NCBI RefSeq assembly: GCF_013359595.1
Contig: NZ_JABFMP010000007.1
Location: 1 to 64,000, forward strand
Origin: Pseudomonas sp. C1C7
GTDB lineage: Bacteria > Pseudomonadota > Gammaproteobacteria > Pseudomonadales > Pseudomonadaceae
Direction of reading: 5' to 3'
Length of the DNA stretch: 64,000 nt
This document shows, in pieces, positions 41,551-51,958 of this stretch. The position numbers and the translations under genes were made by a program. The notes under the pieces are model-generated. The model worked only from the letters and a program-made list of their open reading frames with translations, did no database searches and was not told the DNA's origin. Every line of letters begins with the position of its first letter. Within the stretch, counting starts at the first letter, position 1.

Positions 41551-42762
41551 ATGACAGTTGTCATTTTACCCGCCGTTCCACGAGTGCTGATCGCCGAGGC
41601 CGACCCCTGGTCCCGGGATCTGCTCAAGGAAGTGTTGTTGAACGTACGCTGCGACGCGCGACTGGATCTGTGCGCCGACGGCCAACAGGCGCTGGATCTG
41701 CTGGCGGCCCATCCTTATGACCTGGTGATTGCCGACTGGGAGTTGCCCGGGGTCGATGGCCTGAATGTGTTGCGTAGCGTTCGCCAGCGCAAACGCAATC
41801 CGCCATTGCCGTTCATTCTGATGAGCAGCCGCAACGACAGCGCCAGCGTTCGCGAGGCCTTGCCGCTGGCGCCTGCCGCGTACCTGACCAAGCCGCTGAA
41901 CATGGAAGGCCTGACCCATCGCCTGCAGGACCTGCTGGTCAATGCCGGGGAACAGGTGTCCTGCGAGGTACCGTCGCTGGCGCCGGGCATGACCTTGTCG
42001 GTGTACCTGGAGCGGCGTCGCGAGCTGGCCGAAGGCGCGCCGTTGATGACCGACGTGCAGCTGGCGGTCAGTCGCAGCCTCAACCCCAACGGGCTGGATC
42101 TGTCGAAGCTGGAACACGAGATCCGCACCGATCCGCAGGTCACCGCGGTGCTGATCGCCGCAGCCAACAGCGCCGCGCACCACAATGGCGGTACGGTGCA
42201 GACCCTGTCCCAGGCGCTGCACAAGCTGGGGACCGGGCAGAGCATGAACCTGATTCTGGGGCTGGTGCTCAAGCGCAGCGCCAGGCTCAGCGATCCGAAC
42301 CTGGCGGACTACGCCGAGCGCAATTGGGGCCTGTCGCTGCACACCGCCGAATACGCCCGCACCCTGGCGCGCCTGCTCGATCTGGATCAGGCGCGCTGCT
42401 ATTGCGCCGGCGTCCTGCATCGCCTCGGGGATCTGGCGCTGTTGCGCTGCCTGCAGGAGTGGAAACAGGCTGGTGGCGAACTGGACGATCAGGAAGAGGT
42501 GGGCGATGTGCTCGCCGAATTCGGCGCGGCCTATGGCTCGGCACTGCGCACGCGTTGGCGCTTGCCGCTGGAGTTGCGACAGCTGATCGCGGCCTGTTAT
42601 CAGCTCGGTGGCGGGGTTTATTCCCGTGAAGCGCTGGTGATGAACATGGCCGCGCAACTGGCGCGGCTGACCGAGCATGAAGGGGTCGAGGAACTGGCGC
42701 AGAGCCGGACGGCGCGCTTGCTCAAGATCGGCTTGCCGGAGTTGATGCGGATGCGCAAATAG
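41551..42762 (+). CDS. Response regulator with HDOD output domain
   Basis: 403 residues. N-terminal receiver domain with phospho-acceptor Asp62 in VIADWELPG and Lys in YLTKPL; C-terminal HDOD domain (~185-390), recognisable by its helical bundle and VLIAAANSAAH. The HDOD fold is a degenerate HD domain without metal ligands. Such proteins connect two-component input to signalling or c-di-GMP networks; cognate kinase not in the window. Same position after gabT as in P. aeruginosa (PA0267), from memory. Confidence 0.87.
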   Translation: MTVVILPAVPRVLIAEADPWSRDLLKEVLLNVRCDARLDLCADGQQALDLLAAHPYDLVIADWELPGVDGLNVLRSVRQRKRNPPLPFILMSSRNDSASVREALPLAPAAYLTKPLNMEGLTHRLQDLLVNAGEQVSCEVPSLAPGMTLSVYLERRRELAEGAPLMTDVQLAVSRSLNPNGLDLSKLEHEIRTDPQVTAVLIAAANSAAHHNGGTVQTLSQALHKLGTGQSMNLILGLVLKRSARLSDPNLADYAERNWGLSLHTAEYARTLARLLDLDQARCYCAGVLHRLGDLALLRCLQEWKQAGGELDDQEEVGDVLAEFGAAYGSALRTRWRLPLELRQLIAACYQLGGGVYSREALVMNMAAQLARLTEHEGVEELAQSRTARLLKIGLPELMRMRK

Positions 42763-42780
42763 CCGCACCGCTGATCCCCT

Positions 42781-42866
42781 GTAGGAGCTGCCGCAGGCTG
42801 CGATCTTTTGATTTTGCCTTTGAAGATCAAAAGATCGCAGCCTCGTTGCACTCGGCAGCTCCTACA
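42781..42866. repeat. REP pair, AGCTGCCGCAGGCTGCGATC family
   Basis: Inverted pair, left unit gtaggagctgccgcaggctg; the right unit carries a short insertion (tcgttgcac) in its loop. Convergent genes flank it. Confidence 0.85.
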
Positions 42867-42879
42867 GAGGGGAGGGGTG

Positions 42880-43869
42880 TCAGCCAGTCACGATCCGGTT
42901 CTTGCCATCGCGCTTGGCCTGATACATCGCCGCATCCGCCCGGGCGAACAGGCTGTCCAGGCTTTCATCCGCATCGTTCAGGCTGGTCAGGCCCTGGCTG
43001 ACGGTGATCCCGAACGTTTGCCCGTCATGCTCGAAGCTCAGGCGCTGGATCTCACGCTGCAAGCGCTCCGCCACCTGCAACGCCATTTCCGGCGTGCAGC
43101 CGGGAAACACCGCGGCGAATTCCTCGCCGCCAATACGCCCGAACAGGTCACCACGACGCAATGCGGCGCGCCCGCTGTCGGCAATGCGTTGCAGCACGTT
43201 GTCGCCTTCCTGGTGGCCGTAGGTGTCGTTGATCACTTTGAAGTCATCGATGTCCAGCATCAGGAACGACAGCGGCGTGCCGTGTTGCCGCGCCAGTTCA
43301 AATTCCTCGTGGGCGCCTTCGAAGAAGTGGCGGCGGTTGCTGCTGCGGGTCAGGGCATCGGTGGTGGCCAGACGCTGCAGCTCGGTTTCCAAGCGCTTCT
43401 TGTCGGTGATGTCTTCGGCAATGCCGACGATGATCACCGGCTGCCCCGGCTCGGCCTGGCGATTGATGAAGCACTTGTCGCTGATCCAGCGCAGATGGCC
43501 GTCGGCGTCGATGATCCGGTACTCGCGATCTTCCACCTCGCCCTTGACCAGCACTTCGGCGAGGCTGCGTTCGGCGTATTCCAGATCGTCGGGGTAGATG
43601 CTGTCGCGCCACTGGTTGTAGTCGGCCAGCAGCAAGTCGGCGCTGTGGCCGAAAATCCGTTCATAGGCGGGGCTGACATACAGCACCTGCCGGGTTTCCC
43701 AGTTGAAGGCCCAGAGCACCGCGTTGACGCTCACCAGCAAGGTGTTGAGCAGTTGCTCGCGCTCGCTCAGGCGCGCCACCTCGCCCTGGGCGTGCATCAG
43801 CGCCAGCAGGGTCTGCGCGGTCTCTGGCCACTGCGGTGAGGTGTGATCTTTCGGGTTTCCATTGATCAT
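42880..43869 (-). CDS. PAS-GGDEF diguanylate cyclase
   Basis: 329 residues from ATG 43869 (a longer frame exists). N-terminal helix, PAS domain (~40-165; NAVLWAFNWETRQVLYVSPA, then GIAEDITDKKRLETEL linker) and GGDEF domain with GGEEF at ~247-251, an active-site variant that is normally catalytic. Predicted cytosolic, makes c-di-GMP from GTP in response to a PAS signal. Lies between REP pairs upstream of desA. Confidence 0.9.
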   Translation of the reverse strand: MINGNPKDHTSPQWPETAQTLLALMHAQGEVARLSEREQLLNTLLVSVNAVLWAFNWETRQVLYVSPAYERIFGHSADLLLADYNQWRDSIYPDDLEYAERSLAEVLVKGEVEDREYRIIDADGHLRWISDKCFINRQAEPGQPVIIVGIAEDITDKKRLETELQRLATTDALTRSSNRRHFFEGAHEEFELARQHGTPLSFLMLDIDDFKVINDTYGHQEGDNVLQRIADSGRAALRRGDLFGRIGGEEFAAVFPGCTPEMALQVAERLQREIQRLSFEHDGQTFGITVSQGLTSLNDADESLDSLFARADAAMYQAKRDGKNRIVTG

Positions 43870-44038
43870 CGGCACAACTCTCAAAGGGCGTGCGCCGCTT
43901 GAGGTTCGAACGCGGCCGCAACGAAGCCCGCCTGAATGGCGAAGTGTCTTTGAGATAGGGGATACGGGATGAAGTTCCCGATGAGAGCGGCAAGGGAGAG
44001 GCCTCCCGCCGGGCGGTCGCGTGCTGCACAGGCGCTGT

Positions 44039-44124
44039 GTAGGAGCTGTCGAGTGAAACGAGGCTGCGATCTTTTGATCTTAAAAAACAAGATCAAAAGA
44101 TCGCAGCCTTCGGCAGCTCCTGCA
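44039..44124. repeat. REP pair, degenerate left unit
   Basis: Left unit gtaggagctgtcgagtgaaa carries a loop change; right unit matches agatcgcagccttcggcagc. Same family as the pair at 42781. Confidence 0.8.
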
Positions 44125-44139
44125 CAAAAGCCTCGGCGA

Positions 44140-45321
44140 TCAGGCTGCCGGACGCAGAGAGTAGGTCTTCAACTGATCGGCAAAATCACGCAGCGACTGA
44201 ATCCCGCTGGCCTCGGCCTCGTGCACCCAATCCTTGATGGCGGCGAGCATGTCGTGGCCGTTGGAGCTGGTCTTGACCCAGATCTGCTGCAGGGCCAGGC
44301 GTTTTTCGTAGATCACTTTCAGCGCCTGACTGTGCTCAAGCATGTTCTGGATGCGCACATGGTGCCGATCGTCCAGCAGGCTGGTCTCCCGGGAGAGCAG
44401 GCGCTTGGCGCGGCGGAACTGGTGGCGGACCGAATGATCGACCTTGGCCAGCTCCTGCTTGACCAGCGGGCCGATCACCAACTTGCGGTACTGGGCCATG
44501 ATCTGGAAGCGGTTGTTGAGGATCGCCATGGCGGTGTCCATGTCCAGGCTGCCCTTGCCTTCGACGCGGTGGGCAATCGGCGCCACGCGCTGCACCTTGG
44601 CCAGGCGCAGGAAGCTGAACACTTGAATCCAGGCCCAGCCCAGGTCGAACTCCCACTTCTTTACCGACAGCTTGGCCGAGTTCGGGTAGGTGTGATGGTT
44701 GTTGTGCAGCTCTTCGCCGCCGATCAGGATGCCCCATGGCACCAGATTGGTCGCCGCATCGCGGCATTCGAAGTTGCGGTAGCCAATCGCGTGGCCCAGA
44801 CCGTTGACCACACCGGCGGCCCACACCGGAATCCACATCATCTGGATTGCCCAGATGGTGATGCCGATGGTGCCGAACAGCAGCAGGTCGATGACCGCCA
44901 TGATCATCACGCCCAGTTTCGGGTAGCGGCTGTAGAGGTTGCGCTCGATCCAGTCTTCCGGGCAGTTTTTGCCGTAAATGCGCAGGGTCTCGGCGTTTTC
45001 CGCCTCGGCGCGGTACAGCTCGGCGCCTTTGCGCAGAACGGTCGAAAGGCCCTTGATCACCGGGCTGTGCGGGTCATCGACGGTTTCGCACTTGGCGTGG
45101 TGCTTGCGGTGGATCGCCGTCCACTCGCGGGTGTTCTGCGCCGTGGTCAGCCACAGCCAGAAGCGGAAGAAATGTTTCAGGCCGGCATTGAGCTCAAGGG
45201 AGCGATGGGCTGAATAGCGGTGCAGATAGACCGTGACGGAGACGATTGTCACGTGAGTCATCAGCAGGGTGACTGCGACCAATGACCAGGCCGACAAGCC
45301 GAGAAAACCTTCGTACCACAT
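44140..45321 (-). CDS. desA: DesA-type delta-9 acyl-lipid desaturase
   Basis: 393 residues. Three histidine boxes of membrane desaturases: HRYSAH (34-39), HRKHH (71-75) and HNNHH (206-210), with TM pairs between. Introduces a cis-9 double bond into phospholipid acyl chains, using an electron donor not encoded here. Longer than many because of a C-terminal helical extension (~270-393). Position before the GGDEF/EAL gene and oscA-sbp matches DesA (PA0286) of P. aeruginosa. Confidence 0.92.
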   Translation of the reverse strand: MWYEGFLGLSAWSLVAVTLLMTHVTIVSVTVYLHRYSAHRSLELNAGLKHFFRFWLWLTTAQNTREWTAIHRKHHAKCETVDDPHSPVIKGLSTVLRKGAELYRAEAENAETLRIYGKNCPEDWIERNLYSRYPKLGVMIMAVIDLLLFGTIGITIWAIQMMWIPVWAAGVVNGLGHAIGYRNFECRDAATNLVPWGILIGGEELHNNHHTYPNSAKLSVKKWEFDLGWAWIQVFSFLRLAKVQRVAPIAHRVEGKGSLDMDTAMAILNNRFQIMAQYRKLVIGPLVKQELAKVDHSVRHQFRRAKRLLSRETSLLDDRHHVRIQNMLEHSQALKVIYEKRLALQQIWVKTSSNGHDMLAAIKDWVHEAEASGIQSLRDFADQLKTYSLRPAA

Positions 45322-45422
45322 AGGCTATAGGGCCCTCGATAAAGAAAAAAACAGCCGTTGCATTATCCCCATGCCCAACGAGAAAACCAGTCGCGCTTTC
45401 AGATAAGAGTGGCCCTTTGCTT

Positions 45423-45428
45423 TATAAT
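45423..45428 (+). promoter_or_regulatory. TATAAT -10 element of the GGDEF-EAL gene
   Basis: Consensus TATAAT 20 nt before the first possible ATG; -35 not obvious. Confidence 0.5.
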
Positions 45429-45448
45429 CCCGGCATTTTTGTAGGGAC

Positions 45449-47374
45449 ATGGACAGTCTTATGTCTGCCAGCTATCGCGCTGCCACACGTGCAGCGTTGT
45501 TTTACTTGGTGTTTTGCGTGGTCTGGCTGCAGCTCAGCGGCTATTTATTGAACAGTTTCTTCGATGATTCCGTCGAGGCATCGCGATGGCAACTGATCAA
45601 CGGTTATGCCTGGCTGCTGTTCAGTGCAGGCTTTGTCTTTTTCGCCCGCGCGCGGCTGATGCGTTGTTTGGGAGTCGCTGCCAAACAACGCGTAAATCCG
45701 CAAGATCGTGAACGTTTGCGCCAGGCAGCGGCCGTTTTCGATTGTACCCGCGAGGGCGTGCTGGTCACCGATCGTGAGGGCCTGATCGTTCACGTCAATC
45801 CGGCCTTCATGCACATCACCGGTTACCAGCGCGAAGAGGTGCTGGGCAAGCGGCCGAACCTGTTCAAGTCCGGCCGTCATTCGGCGGACTTCTACCAGGC
45901 GATGTTTGCGACCCTGGAGAGCGAAAGCGAGTGGAGCGGCGAAATCTGGAACCGTCGCAAAAGCGGCGAAATCTACCCGCAGTGGCAAACCATCCGCGTC
46001 ATTCACGACGACCTGGGGCAGCGCAGCCACTATGTCGCAGTGTTCTCCGACATCAGCGCGATCAAGCATTCCGAACAGGAGCGCATGCACCTGGCGCATT
46101 ACGATCCGCTGACCGACCTGCCCAATCGCCTGCTGTTCACCGATCGCGCGAAACAGGCCCTGACGTCGGCGCAGTTGCACAAACGCGGTTGCGCACTGCT
46201 GCTGATCGATCTGGATCATTTCAAGATGATCAACGACAGCCTCGGCCACACCATCGGCGACCAGTTGCTCAAGGCGGTCGCCGAACGCCTGAAGGCCATG
46301 TTCGAGCCCGGCATCACCCTGGCGCGGCTGGGCGGCGACGAGTTCGCGGTGCTGGCCGAGAACTGTCCACAGGTGGAGCAGGCGGCGGCGCTGGCCCGGC
46401 GCATCATCGACGGGCTCAAACAAGCGTTCCCCATCGATGGGCATCAGTTGTTCATCAACACCAGCATCGGCATCAGCCTGTTCCCCGCCGATGCCTTGAG
46501 CGCCGAGCAATTGTTGCGCAATGCCGATTCCGCGCTGTTCAAGGCCAAGAGCGCCGGCCGCAACGACTATGCGCTCTACACCGAGGAACTGACCGCCCAT
46601 GCCCAGCAGCGGGTCGAGACCTCGTTCGAATTGCGTCATGCGCTGGACCAGGAGCAACTGCGGGTTTACTACCAGCCGGTGCACGACTTGCGAACCAGTC
46701 GCCTGATCGGCCTCGAGGCGCTGGTGCGCTGGGAGCATCCGCAGCGGGGCCTGGTGTCGCCAGCGGAGTTCATTCCGATTGCCGAGCGCACGGGGCTGAT
46801 TGCCGAAATCGATGCCTGGGTAATGCAGCAGGCGTGTCGGCAGATGTGCCAGTGGCAGAAGGCGGGCAGGGGGCTGGCGTTTGTCGCGGTGAATATCTCG
46901 TCCCGCCTGTTCGCCCGTCGTGAGCTGTATGAGCAAGTGGCCAGGGTGCTGCACGAAACCGGGCTGGATCCAGCCTGTCTGGAGCTGGAAGTCACCGAAA
47001 GCGCGGTGATGGAAGACCCCGAGGTGGCGCTGGAGCAGATGTATCGCCTGCGTGAGCTGGGCGTGCAGCTGGCCATCGACGATTTCGGCACCGGCTATTC
47101 ATCGCTGCTGCGACTCAAGCGCTTGCCGGTGCAGAAGCTCAAGATCGATCAGGGTTTCGTCGCCGGGTTGCCCTGGGACGAGGATGATGCGGCCATCGTC
47201 CGGGTGATCATCGCCCTGGCGCAGAGCATGGGCATGCAGGTGCACGCCGAGGGTATCGAGCAGGCCGAACAGGCGGCGTTTTTGCTCGAACATGGCAGCC
47301 AGTTGGGGCAGGGCTACTGGTTCGGCCGGCCGGTGCCGGCTGAGCAATTAGTCTGGGCACCGCAGCACCTGTAG
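45449..47374 (+). CDS. Membrane PAS-GGDEF-EAL c-di-GMP protein
   Basis: 641 residues (or 637 from ATG 45461, which has better spacing to a purine-rich site). Two N-terminal TM helices (~12-32, ~48-66), PAS domain (~95-215, HVNPAFMHITGY), GGDEF with an intact GGDEF (~293) and EAL with LEALVRW (~421), DDFGTGYSS and a C-terminal loop. Both domains look active, so it could make or degrade c-di-GMP. Same position as PA0285, divergent from desA. Confidence 0.9.
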   Translation: MDSLMSASYRAATRAALFYLVFCVVWLQLSGYLLNSFFDDSVEASRWQLINGYAWLLFSAGFVFFARARLMRCLGVAAKQRVNPQDRERLRQAAAVFDCTREGVLVTDREGLIVHVNPAFMHITGYQREEVLGKRPNLFKSGRHSADFYQAMFATLESESEWSGEIWNRRKSGEIYPQWQTIRVIHDDLGQRSHYVAVFSDISAIKHSEQERMHLAHYDPLTDLPNRLLFTDRAKQALTSAQLHKRGCALLLIDLDHFKMINDSLGHTIGDQLLKAVAERLKAMFEPGITLARLGGDEFAVLAENCPQVEQAAALARRIIDGLKQAFPIDGHQLFINTSIGISLFPADALSAEQLLRNADSALFKAKSAGRNDYALYTEELTAHAQQRVETSFELRHALDQEQLRVYYQPVHDLRTSRLIGLEALVRWEHPQRGLVSPAEFIPIAERTGLIAEIDAWVMQQACRQMCQWQKAGRGLAFVAVNISSRLFARRELYEQVARVLHETGLDPACLELEVTESAVMEDPEVALEQMYRLRELGVQLAIDDFGTGYSSLLRLKRLPVQKLKIDQGFVAGLPWDEDDAAIVRVIIALAQSMGMQVHAEGIEQAEQAAFLLEHGSQLGQGYWFGRPVPAEQLVWAPQHL

Positions 47375-47585
47375 CAGCTGGCGAAGCCTGCGTTCGGCTG
47401 CGAAGCAGTCGCAAACCCTGCCTGCGCGATCCGCCTGATCCACCGCGTGCTCTGATTTCACGACTGCTGCGCAGCCGAACGCAGGCTTCGCCAGCTGCTA
47501 CAAAGATCGCAGCCTTCGGCAGCTCCTGCATTTGGAATGCATTTCCCTGTAGGAGCTGCCGAAGGCTGCGATCTTTTGATCTTCA
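47371..47585. repeat. Composite REP cluster of two families
   Basis: One pair of the AGCTGGCGAAGCCTGCGTTC type (47371-47412 with 47459-47503), immediately followed by a pair of the GATCGCAGCCTTCGGCAGCT type (47505-47580). Confidence 0.85.
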
Positions 47586-47625
47586 AACCCAGTCCCGCCA
47601 AATATTTGTTTCTGGTTATATAAAC

Positions 47626-47650
47626 ATTCTTAAATAGTATTTTTAAGAAT
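47626..47650. promoter_or_regulatory. Inverted repeat in the oscA promoter region
   Basis: ATTCTTAAA-N7-TTTAAGAAT, AT-rich, 82 nt before oscA. Location fits a sulphur-control site (CysB-type), which is inference. Confidence 0.5.
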
Positions 47651-47732
47651 ATCAGCGCCTCTCTACTATTGATTCCACGCCGCAAGCAGTGCCGCCACTG
47701 CCAGGCAATCCCATAGTCGAAGGAGCAGCACC

Positions 47733-47915
47733 ATGAGCGCATCCCTACGTAGCGTTGACGGTCAGGACGAAGCAACCATCCTGCGTGAAATCCAGAGCGC
47801 CCTGCGCGATCTGCGTTTCGGCGCCGTGGAGATCACCGTGCACAACGCCCAGGTGGTCCAGATCGAACGCAAGGAAAAATTCCGCTTGCAGCAGCCGGGC
47901 AACAAGCCGGGCTGA
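47733..47915 (+). CDS. oscA: OscA, small sulphur-metabolism protein (YezD-like)
   Basis: 60 residues with the DUF2292/YezD pattern: ILREIQSALRDLRFGAVEITVHNAQVVQIERKEK. OscA (PA0284) is known in Pseudomonas as induced by sulphate limitation and important for organosulphur use under chromate. It lies directly before sbp-cysTWA, as expected. GGAG 11 nt upstream. Confidence 0.9.
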   Translation: MSASLRSVDGQDEATILREIQSALRDLRFGAVEITVHNAQVVQIERKEKFRLQQPGNKPG

Positions 47916-47995
47916 GGCGAACGTAGAACCGACACCGCGATTCCAGAAATCCATAACAACTCGCCAACATAATTAGAATTCCAGGAGCTTTCACC

Positions 47996-49009
47996 ATGTC
48001 GTCGATTCGCCACTTCGCTTTGGCCGCCCTGGCCAGCGCCCTGTTTGCCGGTTCCGCGGTTGCCAAGGACTACGAACTGCTCAACGTGTCCTACGACCCG
48101 ACTCGCGAGTTGTATCAGGATTACAACGCCGAATTCGTCAACTTCTGGAAAAAGAGCAACCCTGGCGACAACGTGAAAATCCAGCAGTCCCACGGTGGTT
48201 CGGGCAAGCAGGGCCGGGCGGTGATCGATGGCCTGCGTGCCGACGTGGTGACCCTGGCGCTTGCCGGTGACATCGACGAAATCGCCAAGCTGGGCAAGAC
48301 CCTGCCGGCCGACTGGCAGAAGCGTCTGCCGGAAGCGAGCACGCCTTACACCTCGACCATCGTGTTCCTGGTGCGCAAGGGCAACCCCAAGGGCATCAAG
48401 GACTGGGGCGACCTGGTCAAGAACGACGTCTCGGTGATCACGCCTAACCCGAAAACCTCCGGCGGCGCGCGCTGGAACTTCCTCGCGGCCTGGGCCTATG
48501 GCCTCAAAGCCAACGGCGGTGACGAAGCCAAGGCCAAGGAATACGTACAGACCCTGTTCAAGCACGTGCCCGTGCTGGACACCGGTGCCCGCGGCTCGAC
48601 CATTACCTTCGTGAACAACGGTCAGGGCGACGTGCTGCTGGCCTGGGAAAACGAAGCCTTCCTGGCGCTGAAGGAAGACGGCGGCGCCGACAAGTTCGAC
48701 ATCGTCGTGCCTTCGCTGTCGATCCTCGCCGAGCCTCCGGTGGCCGTGGTCGACAAGAACGCCGAGAAGAAGGGCAACGAGCAGATCGCCGAAGCCTACC
48801 TCAAGCACCTGTACAGCCCGGCTGGCCAGGAAATCGCGGCGAAAAACTTCTATCGTCCTCGTGACAAGGATGTCGCGGCCAAATACGTCAACCAGTTCCC
48901 GAAACTGGAACTGGTGACCATCGACAAGGACTTCGGCGGGTGGAAAACCGCACAGCCGAAATTCTTCAATGATGGTGGCGTGTTCGACCAGATCTATCAG
49001 GCGCAGTAA
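47996..49009 (+). CDS. sbp: Periplasmic sulphate-binding protein
   Basis: 337 residues, signal peptide cut near AVAKDYE. Conserved sulphate-pocket segments: [46 protein letters not shown] and [10 protein letters not shown]. Binds sulphate or thiosulphate for the CysTWA importer encoded downstream. Followed by a hairpin before cysT that may lower transporter expression. Confidence 0.96.
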   Translation: MSSIRHFALAALASALFAGSAVAKDYELLNVSYDPTRELYQDYNAEFVNFWKKSNPGDNVKIQQSHGGSGKQGRAVIDGLRADVVTLALAGDIDEIAKLGKTLPADWQKRLPEASTPYTSTIVFLVRKGNPKGIKDWGDLVKNDVSVITPNPKTSGGARWNFLAAWAYGLKANGGDEAKAKEYVQTLFKHVPVLDTGARGSTITFVNNGQGDVLLAWENEAFLALKEDGGADKFDIVVPSLSILAEPPVAVVDKNAEKKGNEQIAEAYLKHLYSPAGQEIAAKNFYRPRDKDVAAKYVNQFPKLELVTIDKDFGGWKTAQPKFFNDGGVFDQIYQAQ

Positions 49010-49024
49010 TCTTAAATAGCCACC

Positions 49025-49047
49025 AATGCGCCTCCGTGAGGCGCATT
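49025..49047 (+). terminator. Intercistronic hairpin between sbp and cysT
   Basis: Perfect AATGCGCCTC-CGT-GAGGCGCATT stem-loop 16 nt after sbp, without a long T-run. Likely an attenuator or mRNA stabiliser giving more Sbp than transporter. Confidence 0.65.
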
Positions 49048-49143
49048 GCAAATGTGGGACAGAACACTGTGGCGAGGGGGCTTAACTGCCTGGTTTAACT
49101 GCAAGCCTGCTCCCAGTGATTGCTTCATCAACCAAGGACTTTT

Positions 49144-49962
49144 ATGTCGCGTCGTATCTCCCCCGTCATACCCGGCTTCGGGCTGACGCTGGGCTACACC
49201 TTGGTGTACCTCAGCCTGATTGTGCTCATACCCCTGGCAGCGATGTTCGTGCATGCCGCTCAACTCACCTGGGATCAGTTCTGGGCAATCGTTTCGGCGC
49301 CACGGGTGCTGGCGGCGTTGAAGCTGAGCTTCGGCACCGCGCTCTATGCCGCAATCATCAACGGCATCATCGGCACGCTGCTGGCCTGGGTGCTGGTGCG
49401 CTACACCTTCCCCGGTCGCAAAATCATCGACGCGATGATCGACCTGCCCTTCGCATTGCCCACCGCCGTAGCCGGTATCGCGCTGACCGCGCTCTATGCC
49501 CCCACCGGTCTGGTCGGTCAGTTCGCGACGGATCTGGGTTTCAAGATCGCCTACACCCCTCTGGGCATCACTCTTGCCCTGACTTTTGTGACCCTTCCAT
49601 TCGTGGTACGTACCGTACAGCCGGTATTGGCCGATATCCCCAAAGAAGTGGAAGAAGCGGCCGCGTGCCTGGGCGCTAAACCGCTGCAGGTGTTCCGCCA
49701 CATCCTGATTCCGGCCCTGCTGCCGGCCTGGTTGACCGGTTTCGCCCTGGCCTTTGCCCGTGGGGTCGGCGAGTACGGTTCGGTGATCTTCATCGCCGGC
49801 AACATGCCGATGAAAACCGAGATTCTGCCGCTGCTGATCATGGTCAAGCTCGACCAGTACGATTACACCGGCGCGACCTCCATTGGCGTACTGATGCTGG
49901 TGGTTTCCTTCATTCTGCTGCTGCTGATCAACCTGCTGCAGCGCCGCATCGAAACCCCATAA
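49144..49962 (+). CDS. cysT: Sulphate ABC transporter permease CysT (CysU)
   Basis: 272 residues from ATG 49144. Six TM helices and the EAA loop [21 protein letters not shown]. Together with CysW and CysA it imports sulphate and thiosulphate. Confidence 0.95.
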   Translation: MSRRISPVIPGFGLTLGYTLVYLSLIVLIPLAAMFVHAAQLTWDQFWAIVSAPRVLAALKLSFGTALYAAIINGIIGTLLAWVLVRYTFPGRKIIDAMIDLPFALPTAVAGIALTALYAPTGLVGQFATDLGFKIAYTPLGITLALTFVTLPFVVRTVQPVLADIPKEVEEAAACLGAKPLQVFRHILIPALLPAWLTGFALAFARGVGEYGSVIFIAGNMPMKTEILPLLIMVKLDQYDYTGATSIGVLMLVVSFILLLLINLLQRRIETP

Positions 49963-49975
49963 GGAGGCGCAGAAC

Positions 49976-50848
49976 ATGTCCCAATCGTCTATTGCTGCCG
50001 CTTCCTCGGCCAACGCCGCTCGCCGTGGCAGCCCGGTGGCGCGGCGCGTCCTGATCGGCCTCGGCTGGCTGATCTTCGCTCTGTTCCTGTTGTTGCCACT
50101 GTTCATCGTGGTGTCCCAGGGCTTGAAGAACGGCATCGGTGCGTTCTTCGTCGCGATCTTTGAACCCGACGCCCTGTCGGCGCTGAAACTCACGGTGATC
50201 GCCGTGCTGATTTCGGTGCCGCTGAACCTGGTGTTCGGCGTCAGTGCCGCCTGGTGCGTGAGCAAGTACTCGTTTCGCGGCAAGAGCATGCTGGTGACTC
50301 TGATCGACCTGCCGTTTTCGGTGTCGCCGGTGATCGCAGGTCTGGTCTACGTGCTGATGTTCGGTGCCCAGGGCCTGTTCGGGCCGTGGCTGTCGGATCA
50401 CGACATCCAGATCGTGTTCGCCTTGCCGGGCATCGTGCTGGCGACGATTTTCGTCACCGTGCCGTTCGTGGCGCGGGAGCTGATTCCGCTGATGCAGGAG
50501 CAGGGCACGCAGGAAGAGGAAGCCGCCCGCCTGTTGGGGGCCAATGGCTGGCAGATGTTCTGGCACGTCACGGTGCCCAACATCAAATGGGGCCTGATCT
50601 ACGGCGTGGTGCTGTGCACCGCGCGGGCCATGGGTGAGTTCGGTGCGGTGTCGGTGGTGTCCGGGCACATTCGCGGGGTGACCAACACCCTGCCGCTGCA
50701 CGTCGAGATCCTCTACAACGAATACAACCACGTGGCCGCGTTCGCCGTGGCGAGCCTGTTGCTGATCCTGGCGCTCTTCATCCTGCTGCTCAAGCAGTGG
50801 AGCGAAAACCGTATTAACCGCCTGCGCGCCAGCGCCGCGGAGGAATGA
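49976..50848 (+). CDS. cysW: Sulphate ABC transporter permease CysW
   Basis: 290 residues with six TM helices and EAA loop [20 protein letters not shown]. 13 nt after cysT (AGGAGG site inside the gap) and 4 nt before cysA. Second half of the heterodimeric channel. Confidence 0.95.
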   Translation: MSQSSIAAASSANAARRGSPVARRVLIGLGWLIFALFLLLPLFIVVSQGLKNGIGAFFVAIFEPDALSALKLTVIAVLISVPLNLVFGVSAAWCVSKYSFRGKSMLVTLIDLPFSVSPVIAGLVYVLMFGAQGLFGPWLSDHDIQIVFALPGIVLATIFVTVPFVARELIPLMQEQGTQEEEAARLLGANGWQMFWHVTVPNIKWGLIYGVVLCTARAMGEFGAVSVVSGHIRGVTNTLPLHVEILYNEYNHVAAFAVASLLLILALFILLLKQWSENRINRLRASAAEE

Positions 50849-50852
50849 TTCC

Positions 50853-51842
50853 ATGTCAATCGAAGTGCGTAACGTCAGCAAGAATTTCAATGCGTTCAAA
50901 GCGCTGAACGACATCAGCCTGGACATCCGCAGCGGTGAGCTGGTGGCGTTGCTCGGCCCGTCAGGCTGCGGCAAGACCACCTTGCTGCGGATCATCGCGG
51001 GCCTTGAAACCCCGGATCAGGGCAACATCGTGTTCCACGGCGAAGACGTTTCCGGCCACGACGTGCGCGATCGCAACGTCGGTTTCGTGTTCCAGCACTA
51101 CGCCTTGTTCCGCCACATGACGGTGTTCGACAACGTCGCGTTCGGCCTGCGCATGAAGCCGAAAAAACAGCGCCCGAGCGAAAGCCAGATCGCCACCAAG
51201 GTTCACGAACTGCTGAACATGGTGCAGCTCGATTGGCTGGCTGATCGCTATCCTGAACAACTCTCCGGCGGCCAGCGCCAGCGTATCGCCCTGGCCCGTG
51301 CGCTGGCGGTGGAACCCAAGGTACTGCTGCTCGACGAGCCTTTCGGGGCGCTGGACGCCAAGGTGCGCAAGGAACTGCGCCGCTGGCTGGCGCGGCTGCA
51401 CGAAGACATCAACCTCACCTCGGTTTTCGTGACCCACGACCAGGAAGAGGCCATGGAAGTCGCCGACCGTATCGTGGTGATGAACAAGGGCGTGATCGAG
51501 CAGATCGGCTCACCGGGCGACGTCTACGAAAACCCGGCCAGCGATTTCGTCTATCACTTCCTCGGCGATTCGAACCGTCTGCATCTGGGTGAAGACAACC
51601 ACGTGCTGTTCCGTCCGCACGAAGTGTCGTTGTCCAGGCATGAACTGGAAGATCACCACGCGGCAGAAGTGCGGGACATCCGCCCGCTGGGCGCGACGAC
51701 CCGGGTGACGCTGAAGGTGGAAGGGCAGAGCGATCTGATCGAGGCCGAAGTGGTGAAGGATCACGACAGCCTGATCGGGTTGGCCAAGGGTGAAACGCTG
51801 TTCTTCAAGCCCAAGGTCTGGCAGAAAGTCGCCAACCTTTAA
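50853..51842 (+). CDS. cysA: Sulphate ABC transporter ATPase CysA
   Basis: 329 residues. Walker [11 protein letters not shown]-loop VFQHYALF, signature LSGGQRQR, Walker [14 protein letters not shown]-loop VTHDQEEA, and a C-terminal regulatory TOBE-like domain (~240-329). Energises sulphate uptake. Last gene of the set. Confidence 0.96.
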   Translation: MSIEVRNVSKNFNAFKALNDISLDIRSGELVALLGPSGCGKTTLLRIIAGLETPDQGNIVFHGEDVSGHDVRDRNVGFVFQHYALFRHMTVFDNVAFGLRMKPKKQRPSESQIATKVHELLNMVQLDWLADRYPEQLSGGQRQRIALARALAVEPKVLLLDEPFGALDAKVRKELRRWLARLHEDINLTSVFVTHDQEEAMEVADRIVVMNKGVIEQIGSPGDVYENPASDFVYHFLGDSNRLHLGEDNHVLFRPHEVSLSRHELEDHHAAEVRDIRPLGATTRVTLKVEGQSDLIEAEVVKDHDSLIGLAKGETLFFKPKVWQKVANL

Positions 51843-51846
51843 AAGC

Positions 51847-51950
51847 AAAAGATCGCAGCCTTCGGCAGCTCCTACAGTGATTTCGGTTTGGTTGCACTTT
51901 TTGTGACCGACCCAAAACCCTGTAGGGGCTGCCGCAGGCTGCGATCTTTT
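51847..51950. repeat. REP pair, AGCCTTCGGCAGCTCCTACA family
   Basis: Inverted pair between cysA and the Mpo1-like gene (convergent). Confidence 0.85.
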
Positions 51951-51958
51951 AAAGCGGC

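Noticed and set aside
47371..47585. CRISPR-like array
   Set aside because: The repeats are inverted REP pairs with palindromic units, not direct repeats with unique spacers, and no cas genes are present.
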